NCBI RefSeq assembly: GCF_036324505.1
Contig: NC_086349.1
Location: 21,676,247-21,740,246 of the forward strand
Reading direction: 5' to 3'
From: Eleginops maclovinus
Lineage: Eukaryota > Chordata > Actinopteri > Perciformes > Eleginopidae
Length of the DNA: 64,000 nucleotides
Positions within the stretch are counted from its first letter, which is position 1; the number at the start of each line of letters is the position of its first letter. This document shows, piece by piece, positions 27,300 to 40,964 of this stretch. The position numbers and the translations under genes were made by a program. Under the pieces are notes generated by a model. That model searched no databases and was not told where the DNA came from. It saw only the letters and a list, made by a program, of their open reading frames with translations.

Positions 27300-27331
27300 C
27301 CCCCTTTTCTTTGTTGCCTCTCAGGTATAAG
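27300..27331 (+). promoter_or_regulatory. Weaker candidate recursive splice site
   Basis: An excellent polypyrimidine tract (ccccttttctttgttgcctc) ends in tcag at 27321-27324, followed at once by gtataag. The acceptor half is strong; the donor half is weaker than gtaagt or gtgagt. Orientation agrees with camta1. Confidence 0.2.
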
Positions 27332-28719
27332 ACACCTAATTGCCAAGGGTGTAGAGGCAAACTGCCGAGGGGAAAACACAGGAACGCTGTATGGTTATTG
27401 TCCAAAACAAAAACAGCGGGCATAAGCACTCAGAAAAGCCACATTCACATAGACATCAGGATGTCAGTGTACTGGGGCAGAAGCTGAATATGGGAAGCTG
27501 TGTTTGTGGTTGTTTATGTGTGTGAGTGTATGTTTTTGGCAGGTGAGGGGGCACATCGTCCTTTATAGCTGCACTCTCTCTGGCACTGTCACTTCAAGGT
27601 CTCAATCGCTTGCCATTCTGGGCCCCAAACACTGCCAACGCAGCCGATCCACCTCTGCCAAGGTCCTCTTCATCCCTCTGCTACTGCTCTTCTCTCTCCT
27701 CCTTTGCATAATTACCCAGGTAATTGTGGAGTAATTGACTGCATCACCTGCTCCTAGGAATCTTTGGCATTGTTTAATAAACAGCTGGAATATGCGCCAC
27801 ATATTGTTAGAGAGAAAAAGGAAGAACATATTGGGGTAGAACAGGGAGGGCTGGTGATTTGGAAAGAATGTAGGAGGAGTACTGAAAAGAGTTGGGAGGC
27901 AGTGTGAATGTACACATGCTAATTTCCCAAACACGGACGCACAGATATAACATTCTCCAGGCAAGTCCTGAACTTGTTATGCAAGGTGAACATATTACTG
28001 CCTGTGGAAAGATTAGTGGGGGAGAGGGTAATGAAAGTGGGAGATGGATAGATTTAGAGAAGAGGCAACAGAAAGTGAGCGAGAGAAACTTTTAGGCATG
28101 AGCGAATGAGATGGATAGATGGGAGGGGGAGCGAAAAAGGAGAGAGGGGAGAAGCGAGCCTCTCAGGGCTAATGACATTAAGGAGGCCTGATGAATCGAC
28201 ACCCGCTGAGTGTTATTGACGTCCCCTGAGCCTGCCCAGGCAGAGCCAGCCTCCCAGCTCGGGTATTGGCTAGGCCTGCTCCTCAATTAGACTGCCTGAT
28301 TAGATTCCCTCGGTTGTGCCCTCTCATGGGGTGAGCAGGGTGGCATGATGGATGTGATGGGCAGGATTATCAGAGGGAGGTGTCACCCGTGCCCTGCCTG
28401 GGGGGCAGCAGACGATGGGTTTGACCAGTCGTCGCAGGGGCGTGTAGGCGGAGGGCAGGGGGCGCGGCGCCAGTCTCTTATTGAGGCTGTCAATCATGCC
28501 GCTGACGAGATAGAGGCTGTGTCTCTGCACAGAGATGCACAGCGGTAATTACTATTCCATCTCTCATGGCACCCAGATATATGAGACTGTTCACAACCAC
28601 TGACCTCATGTGGCAACACTTCCCCAGCTTTGAAATTGTTTTAAAAAGGCTCAATTTACATATCATGTCCTTCTTTCGCTCATCCTTCAAAGAGGGATTC
28701 AAACTGTGTTCAGGTTCAA

Positions 28720-28865
28720 ACTGAAAACATTTAGAGTTTAATTTAATGTATTATGTCAACAAATTTCACATTACTGTATTAGGTTAGTTTAAAGCAATAT
28801 ATCAACAATATCACACATGTGTTGACATAACAGTACATTAAAGTCAACGTTACAGTCTTTTCAGT
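28720..28865. mobile_element. Palindromic MITE, copy B
   Basis: Shares the sequence ttaatttaatgtattatgtc and the following aaatttcacat..tattaggttagtt..aaagcaat block with copy A at 2622-2806. The right arm tgttgacataacagtacatt is a diverged complement of the left arm. Its centre differs from copy A and lacks the long perfect inner stem, so it appears internally deleted. Confidence 0.65.
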
Positions 28866-31539
28866 GTTCTGTGGTTTTATGTCAGTGTGTGCAGGGTTTT
28901 TACCTAAACAAGTACAACTAATATCCATTTACTAAATTAAATGTGAAAAATGCTGACTCCTTCAGAGTTCAGTTTTGCTAGCTTTGTTCCTACATTAGTC
29001 CATAATGTTGTAGAGTTAGGGAAGGATGTCCTTAACCCTATTCTCCCCATGTTCTGGTGGTGACAGTTTCTCACAACCATTCATCAACATCTTGGCTCTT
29101 GTGGTGCAAAAAATGGGGCAAGTCAGGTAAGTGTCCCAATTCAGCAGTTTTGAAAGGCAGTAACTAATGATATCTCAGGAACGGGGGCTGCTGCTGGTTC
29201 CCTGAGAACTTTCCTTCCTGTTCCATTGTGTGTTTGTCTGGCTGGATAGCTAGCTAATGGCCTGTCTCTGATGAATTAGGGGGTCTGACACCCTGCAAAC
29301 ACACTCTCCCAAGGTCAGAGCAGCCTCCAGATTACCATATTTGGGGGCTTTAACAATCTAACACAGCCCCAAGTCAGTTGGATGACAATTGAGTTTAGCA
29401 CACAAGAAGATAAGGGAGTTGGAGGGTGGTGGTGTTTGGATCCAAAGGAGGAAATTGCTTTTAAAGTGAAGAAAACCTGCAGTGATGTATGCTGCTGATG
29501 TCCCCAACAGTAGCTGTGATGCAAGTGTCCATTTGTGCATCGCTCTCAGTTAAGGCGCTCTTGCAGTTCTCCTCTTGACAATGTTATCCTTTTTCTTTAC
29601 TGAAGCTGCTATTCAACCCTCCAGTCCGTGTTAAAGAGTCCTCTTACACCCAGGAAAGTGCTTAGTGAATGTGTTCTGCTTTAGCAATTCAATATTTCTT
29701 CACAAAAGCACCAAGTTGTTTTCAGATACAGCTTAGTATAACGTGCGGTGTAACATATTGTATAATCAATGCATTACTTTGATTTATAACAGTCTGTGGT
29801 CATTTGTCAGCCTGTCAGACACAGATAAAATAATCAGAGGAGGATAAGTTGTAGGCAATGGATCATGTTCTTTAACACAACCAAATATATGTGCAAACGT
29901 TGACTCATGTTTCTAAACTAAAAATACAGGTATTCAAGCACACACACACAAGCACATGCTCACGGAAGCACATTGTAACACATAAGGGCAAACACACATC
30001 CACCCACACACTTGCCATATGTGTCTGCAGGGAGCTGGCTAAAATGTCAAGCTATGTGCATGGCTGCCTCCTGTCGACGCCTCTCTCCTTATTTCACAGC
30101 AGCACCTGGTGGTGACAAAGAGCACAGAGGAGAGTGACTCCCCAGGAGAGCAGAGGAAAGGAAAGAGAAAGGAAAGGAATGAGAGGAGAGGAGAGGAGTC
30201 GACCCGTTCCCTAGACAACAGACCCTCCCTACCCCATCATGTTCTACTTGACTGTCAATCCAACTCAGGGCAGCTTAATTTTACTTTGAATTGACGATGT
30301 TGGAGCCTGTGCCAAAGTTTGAGGGATTTTAGACATAGTACCAAAGCCAAGGAGCATAATGAATGAAAAGCCCCTTCCCAAATTGATTTCAAACTAAATC
30401 AAACCCTGGTATTCAATTATCTGCCAGAGCTGCCACTGAGGAACTTTAAAGTTGTACTGGCAGAGTGAGAGTGAAATAGGAAGGGGGGGGGAGAGAGAAA
30501 GTGAGGAGAGGGAAAGAGGGCGTTTGGAGTAGAATGCAAATGACTCCATCCCTGTGTGGTGTCAGAACAGGTGGCCCAGTGGTAGCGCTGGGGCTGATGA
30601 ATGAGCTGTTGAAGTGGAGCCCATTGCTACCTCTAGCTAGTGGCAGCTCCAATTCTGCCTAGTTAAGCATTTGGCCTCCTCTGCCAGGAAGGCTTAATTG
30701 AAGAAATCATCACAGGGACCGGGACAGGTCTGGTGTTACTGGGACCAAATTGTCTCTCTGCCTAACCAGACTGTAACATCATAATAGTGTGATACTATGC
30801 ACCAACTAATCACAAGAAAAGGCGTTTCATTACAGGATACCAGATCACAACCAAATACCTTTTTTATTATGTTGCACCCAGTGTGGATTTGTTTCAATTT
30901 ATTCATAAGTTAAACGATAATGCTTCAAGAATGTGTTTCCCCGTTGGCAGTCGAGCCCATTAAAAGTATAAACCTAACAATGTATTTGCTACAGAAGCTT
31001 TTCATTTATGATACGTTCATGTAGATTACTGGCTCCCACTGTTGTTTAAAAATCCATTTAAAAACACAGCTCACAAAGGCACACTGCAGCTTCGACTAAA
31101 GTAATACATCATGTTGAACAGCACTGTGTCGCTGGTTTTCCGTACATGTCGTTATCACTCAGGTAATTACTGTTTCAGTATCATTTAATACCGTAGTACA
31201 CCTGCATGAGGAAGACAGAATATCCTGTTCTTTTGTGACATTTGTTTCATTTTTTCTTCTACTTTAATGCAGTCTGAAACAGCCGGCTGGACATTATTCA
31301 CAGCAGACAAGCCGAACCATGAGGCAGGGAGCAGAAGGAACACGCCCCGATTGGTTTATCTTAGCCTGGCGACTTTTTTATTGTATCAGAGTGAGGGTAA
31401 TTATTGGTAAATGACTAAAACCTGTCTTGTCAGCGATATAAAGCAGAAACCAATCAAGTCATTGTCACCACAATTGCGTTCCAAAAAACAAGTAGCCTTT
31501 GGCCCCCTGCCGCACCTGCGCACAGGGTATCGAATGTTT

Positions 31540-31650
31540 GGCCTAACTAATGAACGACTGAATGCAATTATAACGTACTATCTCTGAAATTAGGCCTGCC
31601 ATGGTGTTAATTACATAATTACTGAAGATGTCAGCTCTACGCGGGAGGGT
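31540..31650. other. Possible conserved noncoding element
   Basis: Dense in homeodomain-type motifs (gcaattataacg, gttaattacataattactg) followed by gatgtcagc. Embedded in ordinary intron sequence. Confidence 0.3.
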
Positions 31651-34600
31651 GGGGTGTCAAAGGAGGGAGTGAAGCACACGGGTGGGGGGGCCGTTGCTTT
31701 GCTTTCAGGGATGAACTATAGACGCTTCTTTGATTCATGATGCCGGCTTTGTGGGAAATATCGCCTTTGCCAAGTTAATTTTGAAAAGGCCAGCATATTT
31801 GGGCAGAGACGATCAGCCTGACCTTTCTGAGAACAACCCAAGTTTTCACTCTTTCACCTCTTACGTTGTGTCTTTTTTTTATTTCTCTATTTCTGTCTTT
31901 CTCCCCGTCCCTCCATCACTCTGCTTTCTCTCCTCCCCTCTGTTCTGCGGGGCCCACATGCACGTCTTTGAGAACAGCTTCTGCTAACACAGACCGCCAT
32001 TGTTTATCAACAAGCGACCTTCCTGTTTCTGTTTGAATATTTGTTCAAATTTATTGGAGGCTGCCTCTAATAGACACAGGCTTCTGCTAGGAAACAAGTA
32101 TGACTCTAGTGCAGAGTGACAATTGTATTCTCCTGCATGTGTACTTCACTAATCAAGGCGACGCAGATGACTTTGCCGCCGTGCTGTGTGCAGTTATATC
32201 ATGCAGATGATTGGAATATCAATTTATTCCACACTTGCAGCCTCATGGCTAATTTGCAATAGCTGTATTTCAAATGTGTCATGAGAGTGTGGAGCCATAT
32301 TTCCTCTTACGGAGAATATGCAACGGCATTTGTCAATTGCCTTTCAATTCATACCTCTCCCTGGTGCCATTTAGTATGGAAAGTGAGGCTGGATATGTGC
32401 GTGTAAAAGACGGAGTGAGAATGAAAGAGTGGAAGTGTTAATGTATTTATGTTGAGTGGGTTTGAGAGTGTTTGTCATTGGATCCGGGGTTGCAGACAGA
32501 TAGGGTATGATGGGGCCGCGGTGTCCCAAACGAGATGCAGATGAGGAGCCATGCTGAATAATCATGTACCTTCACCGCCTTGCCACAGACAGGGAGGGGT
32601 CTCCATCACAGCTGTTTCAGCCCAGACACAACCCAACCACCGCCTTCTCCCCCACCTCTCTCCCTCGCCCACCTGTGCCACGTCAGTACTGCCAGCAGAA
32701 CAAACTCTGACGAGACTTTCTCAGGAACTGAAAATAGTTTACCTCCTCCTGTACGCTATTGTACCCCCACCCGCTGCCTCCTGCCTCCTGCCTCGGTAGT
32801 CTGCTGTTTTCACAGGAAATTAGCCAGACGTCCCCTGAGGTGGATCTCGTGCATAGCAAGATATCTGCCTGTCAAGGTGTTCCACTGCTCCTGCATTCAT
32901 TTGCAGCTCACTGTCTCTCTCATCCTCGGCCCCCCTTCTTCTACCTCTCTGGCTGACCTCTGAAACTGCACTCTGAAAAGTGTGTTCAGAGGCCCTGAAC
33001 CACAGTATGGAAGCAGTGCTTTTTCCTTAAACAAGTATTCTGTTTATGTTATTGAAATAAAGATAAGATACCTGCTCAGTTAGTTGTTTTTCCCCTCAAA
33101 TTGTTGGTGTCAACAGTTTGTTGGTGCTCTCCTCTGCAATACTGTGCTGCCTTTAATTTCCACTGCGTATTTTGACTGCTCTAACCCTTGCCACGCACTC
33201 TCGAAACGAATAATTGCTCTGCCTTAAGCTGGTCAAGCTCAGTCCCCGGCCTCACCATGGAGATCAGAACTTTACAACTCTTTGACCAGAAGCACTGTAT
33301 TTATCACACCTTTTTATGACCCCATAAAACAGTCCCTTGATGAATTTGATGGCTTATGAAAACATTTCCGTCCAGACGGCCTTTAAATGTTTCAGAGGGA
33401 CAGACCGTACAGTAACTTTCTCCATCACCACATTTTGCCTCAGGCAGGGCTGTAAACTAGTCGTTGCACTTCATGCCATTCTTGTTCTGCAAATGTTCTC
33501 CCAGTCAAAGAACGGTATGATGAACGACTGTGAAGCTGAGTACTGATTGATCAGGAGAATGGGCTTTTTTTTTATATCGCAATGCTTCCACCAACCGTTT
33601 ATTTGTTGAAGCTCATTCGTGGACTGTCTTGTGTCCATACTGGCGTGACCATGTTTTCCAATTCAATGTGTGACCTCTCCTATCATCACTTCAGGCTTTT
33701 AAGGACATTTGTGTCAGGGTAGTGGGGTAAGTCATTGAAATGGGTCAGATAGTGGCCCATATTTGCCCCTCTATATGAGAACAGAAGGTGGACGTCAGTC
33801 ACAGTGGGGGAGCCCAGGGAAAAGCAGCACCTCTCGGGATCTGTCCCCAGTAAAGAATCGCTGAAACAGGGAATTCAGTGGCCCAAGACTTCTGCAACAC
33901 AAAGGCCTGTCCTCCTGCTCTGGCACTCAGGGGACGCAGTCAGCAAAGTGCCTCTTACAGCCAAAGACCAGAGCAATGGCTTCATTGTGTGTCTTTTATG
34001 CTCTTAGAGGCTCTGCCCCGCTTTTGCTTTTTTTTTTTTCAACTCATGCAGACACTTGAGAGGTGCCAATGAAGGATGGTACCCATTTGGGGATGTCTGA
34101 CACAGCATCTTAGGATTTCCCAGTAAAGGCTCATGAGTTTCGTTGAAGAAAAAAAAGTCTGCTTTTTCGTTTTGGTGCAGTGGACAAAGACCTATCATGG
34201 CCGAAACACACGGGGCACGGACGACGTTACGCTTAGACGGCGTGAATATGTTATACAGGACCTAACGGGCGTAAACTGTTTGAACTGGATGGATACTTCA
34301 TACAACTCATCCCAAATTGGGAAATGATTCTGTCACAGCAGCAGTGTTGTCAAGCATTACAGTTGAGTAAAAAATATCTAAAAGATAGAATAAAATACAA
34401 ATATAACAAAACTAAAAATGAACATTAACAGCAAATACATACAAATACAAAAGACATGTCACTAGAGTATCTTAATATTACACGATATAAAGAATAAACT
34501 GAATACTCAACAATATACATTTTCAGTAGGCAACAGAAATAGAATTATACAGAAACATTAACATTGGATATAATTGTGCAAAGTGAACTGGTGTTGAATG

Positions 34601-35760
34601 AGTTAACTGAATCAGTTTGAGTAGAGGATCATGCACACACATTGATTTATTTATTTATTTTATTTTGAAATGTAAAACACCCACAAGGTTGTTCTGCTGC
34701 ATCACATTGCCTCAGGCACAAAGAGGTATTTCAATATTTCTTCAACAGCTCTATGTAGTTTTTACAGGTTGGAGGGACACAGCTGTTTCTCGAGTAAAAA
34801 AAAGTACAGTAAAATTGTTCACAAAAATAAGGTGTTGCATGGCTTCCATAGTCGGTGTAGCAGCTTCAGTCGGTTATAACGGACACAGTCTGCCGCATGA
34901 AACCTGAATCACACAGACGGTACACTGTCTGTGCCCTATGTGTTTCCACCTTATGAAAAATGATCAAGTCTGCCTGTGGCATTAAAGCTTTTAAGATGCA
35001 ATGATGCCCAGTTTACAGTGATGTCCGTCTAATGTTGTTTAACTTGATCACTGTGAAGTGCTTCTATTGAAGTTAATGTGGTAATCCAGCAGGATGGATA
35101 TTATGGCAGCTGTAGCGTGAGATTTAGTGGTGGACAGGTACATCACACTGCTGGAATAAATAAGCCCTCTCTGCAGCACTACACCTCCTCAGTTCAAGGA
35201 TCCAGGCTACCATCACTAATCTGCTGAATGAGTGCATTGACCACTCAGCCTTGCTCTTCAATGCATTTACGCCACATTGTCAGGCAAAGGGAGAAAGAGA
35301 CATCTGCAGAAAAGAAGAGTAGCACACATGCTGATACGTGAACAAAAAAACATGATCCAATGTCAAACACACAATACCCGTGTGACAGGACACATTTTGA
35401 AGCCTTGCTGCCTGAGCGAGGGAAGCATTGGAGTCTCCCGTGAGCTTACACCTCTTATAATGTTGGTTGGCCCATGAAATATTAACAGTGGCTGCCTCCC
35501 CTCTGAATAAGCCAATAAAGTAGTAAAAGGTAAGGTCTGCCTCACACGGTGTTTAATGCATGCCCCTTAGGGCCATGGCTTGGTCTGAAAAATAAGGCCT
35601 TTTCTCTAGCTCTTACCTTCACTCTGTTCTCCCTTCTCTATTTTCTCTTTCTTTATCCTCCATTCTTTCTGACTGGCTTTTTCATTTTTTATTTGCTCTA
35701 ATATCGTATTGGCAAACTCAATCTTTTGAACTTTTTCTCGTTTCTTGTCTCATCCGTTAG

Positions 35761-35793
35761 AAGGAAAGGGAAAAAGCCAGGAAAAGAGAGATG
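35761..35793 (+). CDS. camta1: Candidate 33-nt in-frame microexon of camta1
   Basis: This segment reads KEREKARKREM in phase 0, the phase left by the CG-1 exon at 13716-13851, so inclusion would add 11 residues without a frameshift directly after VQGVE. Seen directly: acceptor AG at 35759-35760, donor gtgagc from 35794, and a pyrimidine-rich zone from 35610 to 35758 with no AG dinucleotide. A ctgac branch-point-like sequence lies at 35669-35673, about 88 nt upstream of the acceptor. UCUU/CUUU-rich tracts resembling PTB-binding sites lie in the zone. Distant branch points, long AG-free zones and charged peptides are features known from regulated neuronal microexons. It is an inference: I do not know this peptide from any described CAMTA1 isoform, and chance occurrence of splice-like signals in a 50-kb intron is possible. 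Confidence 0.45.
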
Positions 35794-38700
35794 GTGAGCA
35801 TTGTGATTCAGCGAGCTTAAAGTTATCAGATGGCCTGTGCTTCTGCCTCAGCCTGTTGTCTGTCCTCTAGCTGTGTTTTTAACCATGTGCTGAGAAGAAG
35901 CTGTTGTGCTATAGTTTTATGAGGCTTGCAGGTGCTTTCTCATCTGTTTGTTGCTTTTTACCCAAAACCATCACAGTCTTTCCCTCCCTCGGCGGAACAG
36001 CAGACTGCCCTTTAAAGAGTGACCATAAGAAAAACAACATAAAGCTTGAATACACTAAAACAGGTGCTTGGATATATTTTTTATGGTGGATTTTTGTTGT
36101 ACAGTTTGTGCTTTCCTCTTATTTACTTCAAACAAGTTCAAAGCCATCAAAAGTACACATACATTTTGTGGCGTGTTAATCCTTGTATTACACAACAATT
36201 AATAGGCTGAGAGTGACGATAATGTCACCTAGGTGCTTCCCAATTTCCACCCAACCCACATGAGATTGCACACCAGTTATTTCTTAATCCACAGCCATCT
36301 GGATGGAGATGATTGAGCGTCTTTTCCGAGCGTCTTGCCGTAAAATCGCTTGTACCACAGAGGAAAAAAAAAACATTCCAATCTAATTAAACTGAAAGAA
36401 TGTCATTAGGTTTCTTAATGATGATTAATGTCTAAATAATAATAACATTTATGAAGTATTAGGGAATTAGAGTCCTAGTTGAATGTGAAATTATTTTTTC
36501 TGTTCAGGTACAGGACACTGTTGTAACAAATAGAAACCCTCATTACTCATATCATTGGCGTTTGGGTTAGAGATTCAGACGGATTGGGAATCCATTTTAG
36601 CTCCAAGTTTACTCTCCACTGGATACTTTTTTTCTCTTTAAACTATAGAACATTCGGTCATCCACTCAGCCCTGAAAGCCGCTGACAACAAGCTCTTTGT
36701 AGTTTTCTTCCTGTTGACTTATATTTGTACTTTCCTCCCCCTGTGTTAAAACAAATGGCAACTGCAGGAAGCGAAAAAGGAAAAAAAAAAAGCTGAAAAG
36801 TTGACATTTAGCTTAAATGGAGGTGGAATGGGCCGCGGGGATGCAGCAGTAACGATGCAGGGGAGACAAGGGCTTCTTTTCTCTTCCCATCCCGCTAAAA
36901 CAAGATTTATGACCTCACGAATGCCATCATATTTTAGCAGATGATGTACACTGCAGGTGGTTTATCTGGGATTGAGGGCTTTGCTGTTGAGCCCATCACT
37001 GCTGGGTTTCTAGGACTAACACCGGCAACATGCAACAAGCAGTTACAAAGAAGGGACTGTTTTGTTTGTTACTTGTCATATCTCTCATAACTCTACCACA
37101 TGTTTCCACACAAATGTGAGCAATTGTATGCAAATGTTGAAGTTTTCTTTCATGAATCTTTGTTATTATCAACAAAAGAAGAGTGGAAATAAAGGATAAG
37201 GGTGTGAGCGAACAAAATAATGAGTGAAAGTCAACTTCTCTGATAGATTTCTACTCGCATACTATCCATTGTCCTGGAGAGGCTTTGTGAGTCATAAAGC
37301 ATTGAATGAGAGATCTTATATTATTCATCTCTGCCCCCTGCTTTGCGTGTCATTGCTCTACCCTCTTGCTCCTCCTCTGGCTGTGTAATTGACAGACCTC
37401 AGCAGTTAAGACCTCCAACAGCTCTTTCTTCATTTGGAGACACTTTGTCGGTTTTAATCAGGGTTTTAATTGGCAGGCTGGTAGTGGGTGAGTGGCACCA
37501 GGGGCTCGGGCATAGAGGCGACACTGACTTTCTCCATATACCATTCAAGCCCTTCCCATTTTGCTCTTTTTCCTGCTTTTGCTTTATTTATTCTCAGTTT
37601 CTTTCATCCTCCCTTACCTCTTTCACTCATTTCAGCATCTACAGTATATACTCAAAGATCCTCAAATATTAAGTCATTAATCAATATATGTATCATTCCA
37701 CTGTGTTTTCAACTTAAATCTGTTAACTCACAGAAGCATTGTCACACAGTGATTAAAAAAGTCTTCTGATAGCATTCCTGATGTACCAAAAATGGAATAA
37801 TCCTAACCATAACGTATTGCCTCTTTTCAACAGAGCTGTAATAGTGTGTGCATGTGAACAGTGATGGTTGGCTTTCCTGTATTGCATTTAAAATAGGCGG
37901 CTTTGTGCGTGAGATTTTCAGAGTTCTTTATGCCTGCGTGTAGGACGGGCCAGTATGTGCCGTGCTCCTGCCAGTGTTACTGAATCTAGGACACCAGGAC
38001 TCTTGTCTGTGATTCTCCCTCCTGCTGAGGTGTTAGTAATGCCAGGGGACAAGCTACAGCGAATTGAAAAAAGGGCGAAAAATAGGTGGTGGGAGGTAGA
38101 GGGTATAGATGAAGAAAGAGAATATGTCCCAGAATTCTTTTTCAGAATCCTTTGTTGACAGCCGAAGCCCCTCTTTTGAACCTGGCTCAACAAAGCCTCT
38201 TAGAGTCTGTCATTTTGATGACATGACAGGTGTCGTCGGTATTGCCTGCACTTAAGCATGCCTCTCTGCTAAGCTGTATCTTGCTGCGTATAGACTTTGT
38301 GTATTTGTGCATCTGTGTTCAAGTGCAAGCACTGGCTGAAAAAACAAAACCCTTCCTATAATCAACAAGCATCCTGTGTATTTGCCAGGCCAATTAAGAG
38401 TCATTCATTTGCTAATGAAGGCCCTGTCGAGGTCTAAACTGCTCCTAGGGGCATGCAGACATGCAGTCAGCAGAGACGCAGCCCTCAGCAAGGCTCAGTG
38501 CCACCAACATAGTCATCAGTCTGTGCCCGCTTCTGTGCACGCGTCTCGCATTGCCCACTCAGCACATCTCACCAGCAGCCCCTAAACACTAAAAAGTATA
38601 ATTGAATTCATTATTTCCTGTTTTATGACTTGTTCCGCTGTGGTTTTAATTTGTCCTGTAAAAGATGAGGCAGGCAGGCAGTTCTTCTGCCTTGAATTCC

Positions 38701-40892
38701 CTCCAGTTCCCCTCTCCAAGGCTCCCTTGTTCTTCTAGATTTTATGAGGCGGGGGTCTCCTGTGTCGTGGGAGCCGTCTCTACCGCTAATCAACTCCTCA
38801 AGGTTGCTACCTCCATGCCATGCAGGAGGAGGTATGGATGCGCTGCCAAATCGCGTGCCTAGCTACCTCTTTAATGGGCTAACTGCTTGACCTTCACGAT
38901 GACTCCATCTTAACTCCGCTCTGAAGAGATGGCCCATCTGTGTATTGATTTAGTCATGAGAATATAATCTGAAAACATTTCTGTCAATATTTCCTCCCTG
39001 CCTTCAGCTTCCTGGGGAGAGATGGTGTTCAGCACGAGTGCAAGGTTATCAAACAGCAAATATGTGTTCATGGATGTTTTGTTTTTTTTGTTTGATGAGA
39101 AGCTTTTATTTTCGATTTTCTTAGACACCGACTTGGCAGAGCCGTTGTACAGTCAGTGCCTCTCGGCTCCTCACGTCGGCCCCTATGACTGAAGATGACT
39201 GCTCTGCTGCCAGCAACTACAGCCTCACCTGTTCCCCTGACTCAAGAGACCTAATGCATTATCCACTCCCCTTTTCTCTCGCCCACTTTCCTTTTTAACC
39301 TTATTCTCTTGTGTTAATACATCCATTTTCTCATCATTTGTCCTTTTGGAAAAAGCTTATGCTGGGTATGTTTGGATGGCCTTTGTGGGAGGACGGATCC
39401 CAGAAAAACTCTGACCGCAGCAGATTCAAAGCAGTGCTGACCAGACTGAGCCAACCACGTTACTTTATTATCAAAGAACAGGAAAGATCTTTGTGCTAAA
39501 ATGTTCCAAAACCTTGAGAATTCAAAGACTGCCAACTAATTTCACTTTCCATGACCTTAGGTATGAATAAGATCCTACGTTATGTGTTCCTCCTTGACAT
39601 ATTGGTCAAAAGGTGGGAATGTGTTGTGTGTGATTTCTTTGCTTTTCATAATCATTCTATCAAAGCTATTTTGACTGTCGCCATAGTTGGCTTCTATCAC
39701 GAGGGTGAAAACTGTTGCCAAGCTATCCACAGGAGCCATGACTCTTAAGCTATGGAACAAATGGTGGTTTTGTGTTTAAACATCGGTGAGATGTAACATT
39801 TTAATTTCATGGTTTCGACATAGAATCGGCATCAGATCATAAAGCATTATGGCACTTACAGAAAGACGAACAGCGCAGTAAATCGGGAGAGTGCTCTTCT
39901 GGCTCAGATGGACTCGGATCTATTGTGCGTTTTTAGTACATATGTGTTAAGTGGTTGGGGTGAGCTTCAGTGATGATGATAATGATAATAACAGGTAATG
40001 TACCATGTATTCATCTATTTGTTTTAAGAACTCAATTTGGCAGAAGCATCCGGTGATACATTCTGAAATGCATGAGATATACAAGAACAAGAGCCTGTAT
40101 CTTATGCAATGTGGGTATGTAGGCCACCTGGTTGGTATGAGGGTAAATGTAGGTCTACCTTTGTTCCTGCTGTGTGTGGGTTCAAGCTCTGATGACGTCA
40201 CGAGCAGTTGTTTCTATAGCAGGATCCACCGTGGGCGGCTTGGCCTGGCACCGAGGTATTGGGGGATTTGGTTTGTGCCGTGATTTCTCTGAGACCCAGC
40301 AAAGCCCTAAATACAGACTGAGATAAGCGTTGAGTCAGAAGTGACAAAAATCTAGAAATAGAAAAAGACATTTTAGGGGAGAAAAGAAAGAAGGACAGAA
40401 TGTGTCCTATAGCATATGAACAGGCCGTACTCATTGCATTGTTGAGTAAAATGCCATTGTGCTGTTTCTGGCTTTTACATCAGAGCTGGGTGACTCTACT
40501 TTACACTACAAGTGTGGGGTTTATGCACAGTGTGACGTGTGAGCACTGTCAGCAACTGCCTTCAGGTCCTTAGCACTGTTGGACGGACTGTATTAAGAGA
40601 CAGTAAAATGAGAGAAATAAGACAAGCTGTATGCAATGTGCATTTGAGTAGCTCGGGGGAGGAGGGCGGTGTTTTGAACACATGCCTGGCACGTACGACT
40701 CAGCCGAGCAAAAGAGCTTTGTATCCTCCTCACCGGGGGAAATAAAGAGAAGGTGAGACAAAAAAACTTTTCCAGTGCTCCAGGCTACTGTTACCTGGCA
40801 GCCACCGAGGAATTTAAAATATCATTCTGTTGCTGCATATATTCTAGATCTCCGAGATACACACACTGTCCTCACAGAAAAACTCTCCTTCT

Positions 40893-40894
<2 letters not shown>

Positions 40895-40960
<66 letters not shown>
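40895..40960. repeat. (CA)n microsatellite, 66 bp
   Basis: Thirty-three uninterrupted CA units preceded by cttctctc. Confidence 0.98.

Positions 40961-40964
<4 letters not shown>

Noticed and set aside
30560..30600. tRNA-like or SINE-like gtggcccagtggtagcgctgg
   Set aside because: No B box, no acceptor stem and no tail; likely chance.
34350..34620. A-rich stretch resembling the end of a retroposon
   Set aside because: No recognisable body, tail repeat or duplication; it may simply be AT-rich intron.
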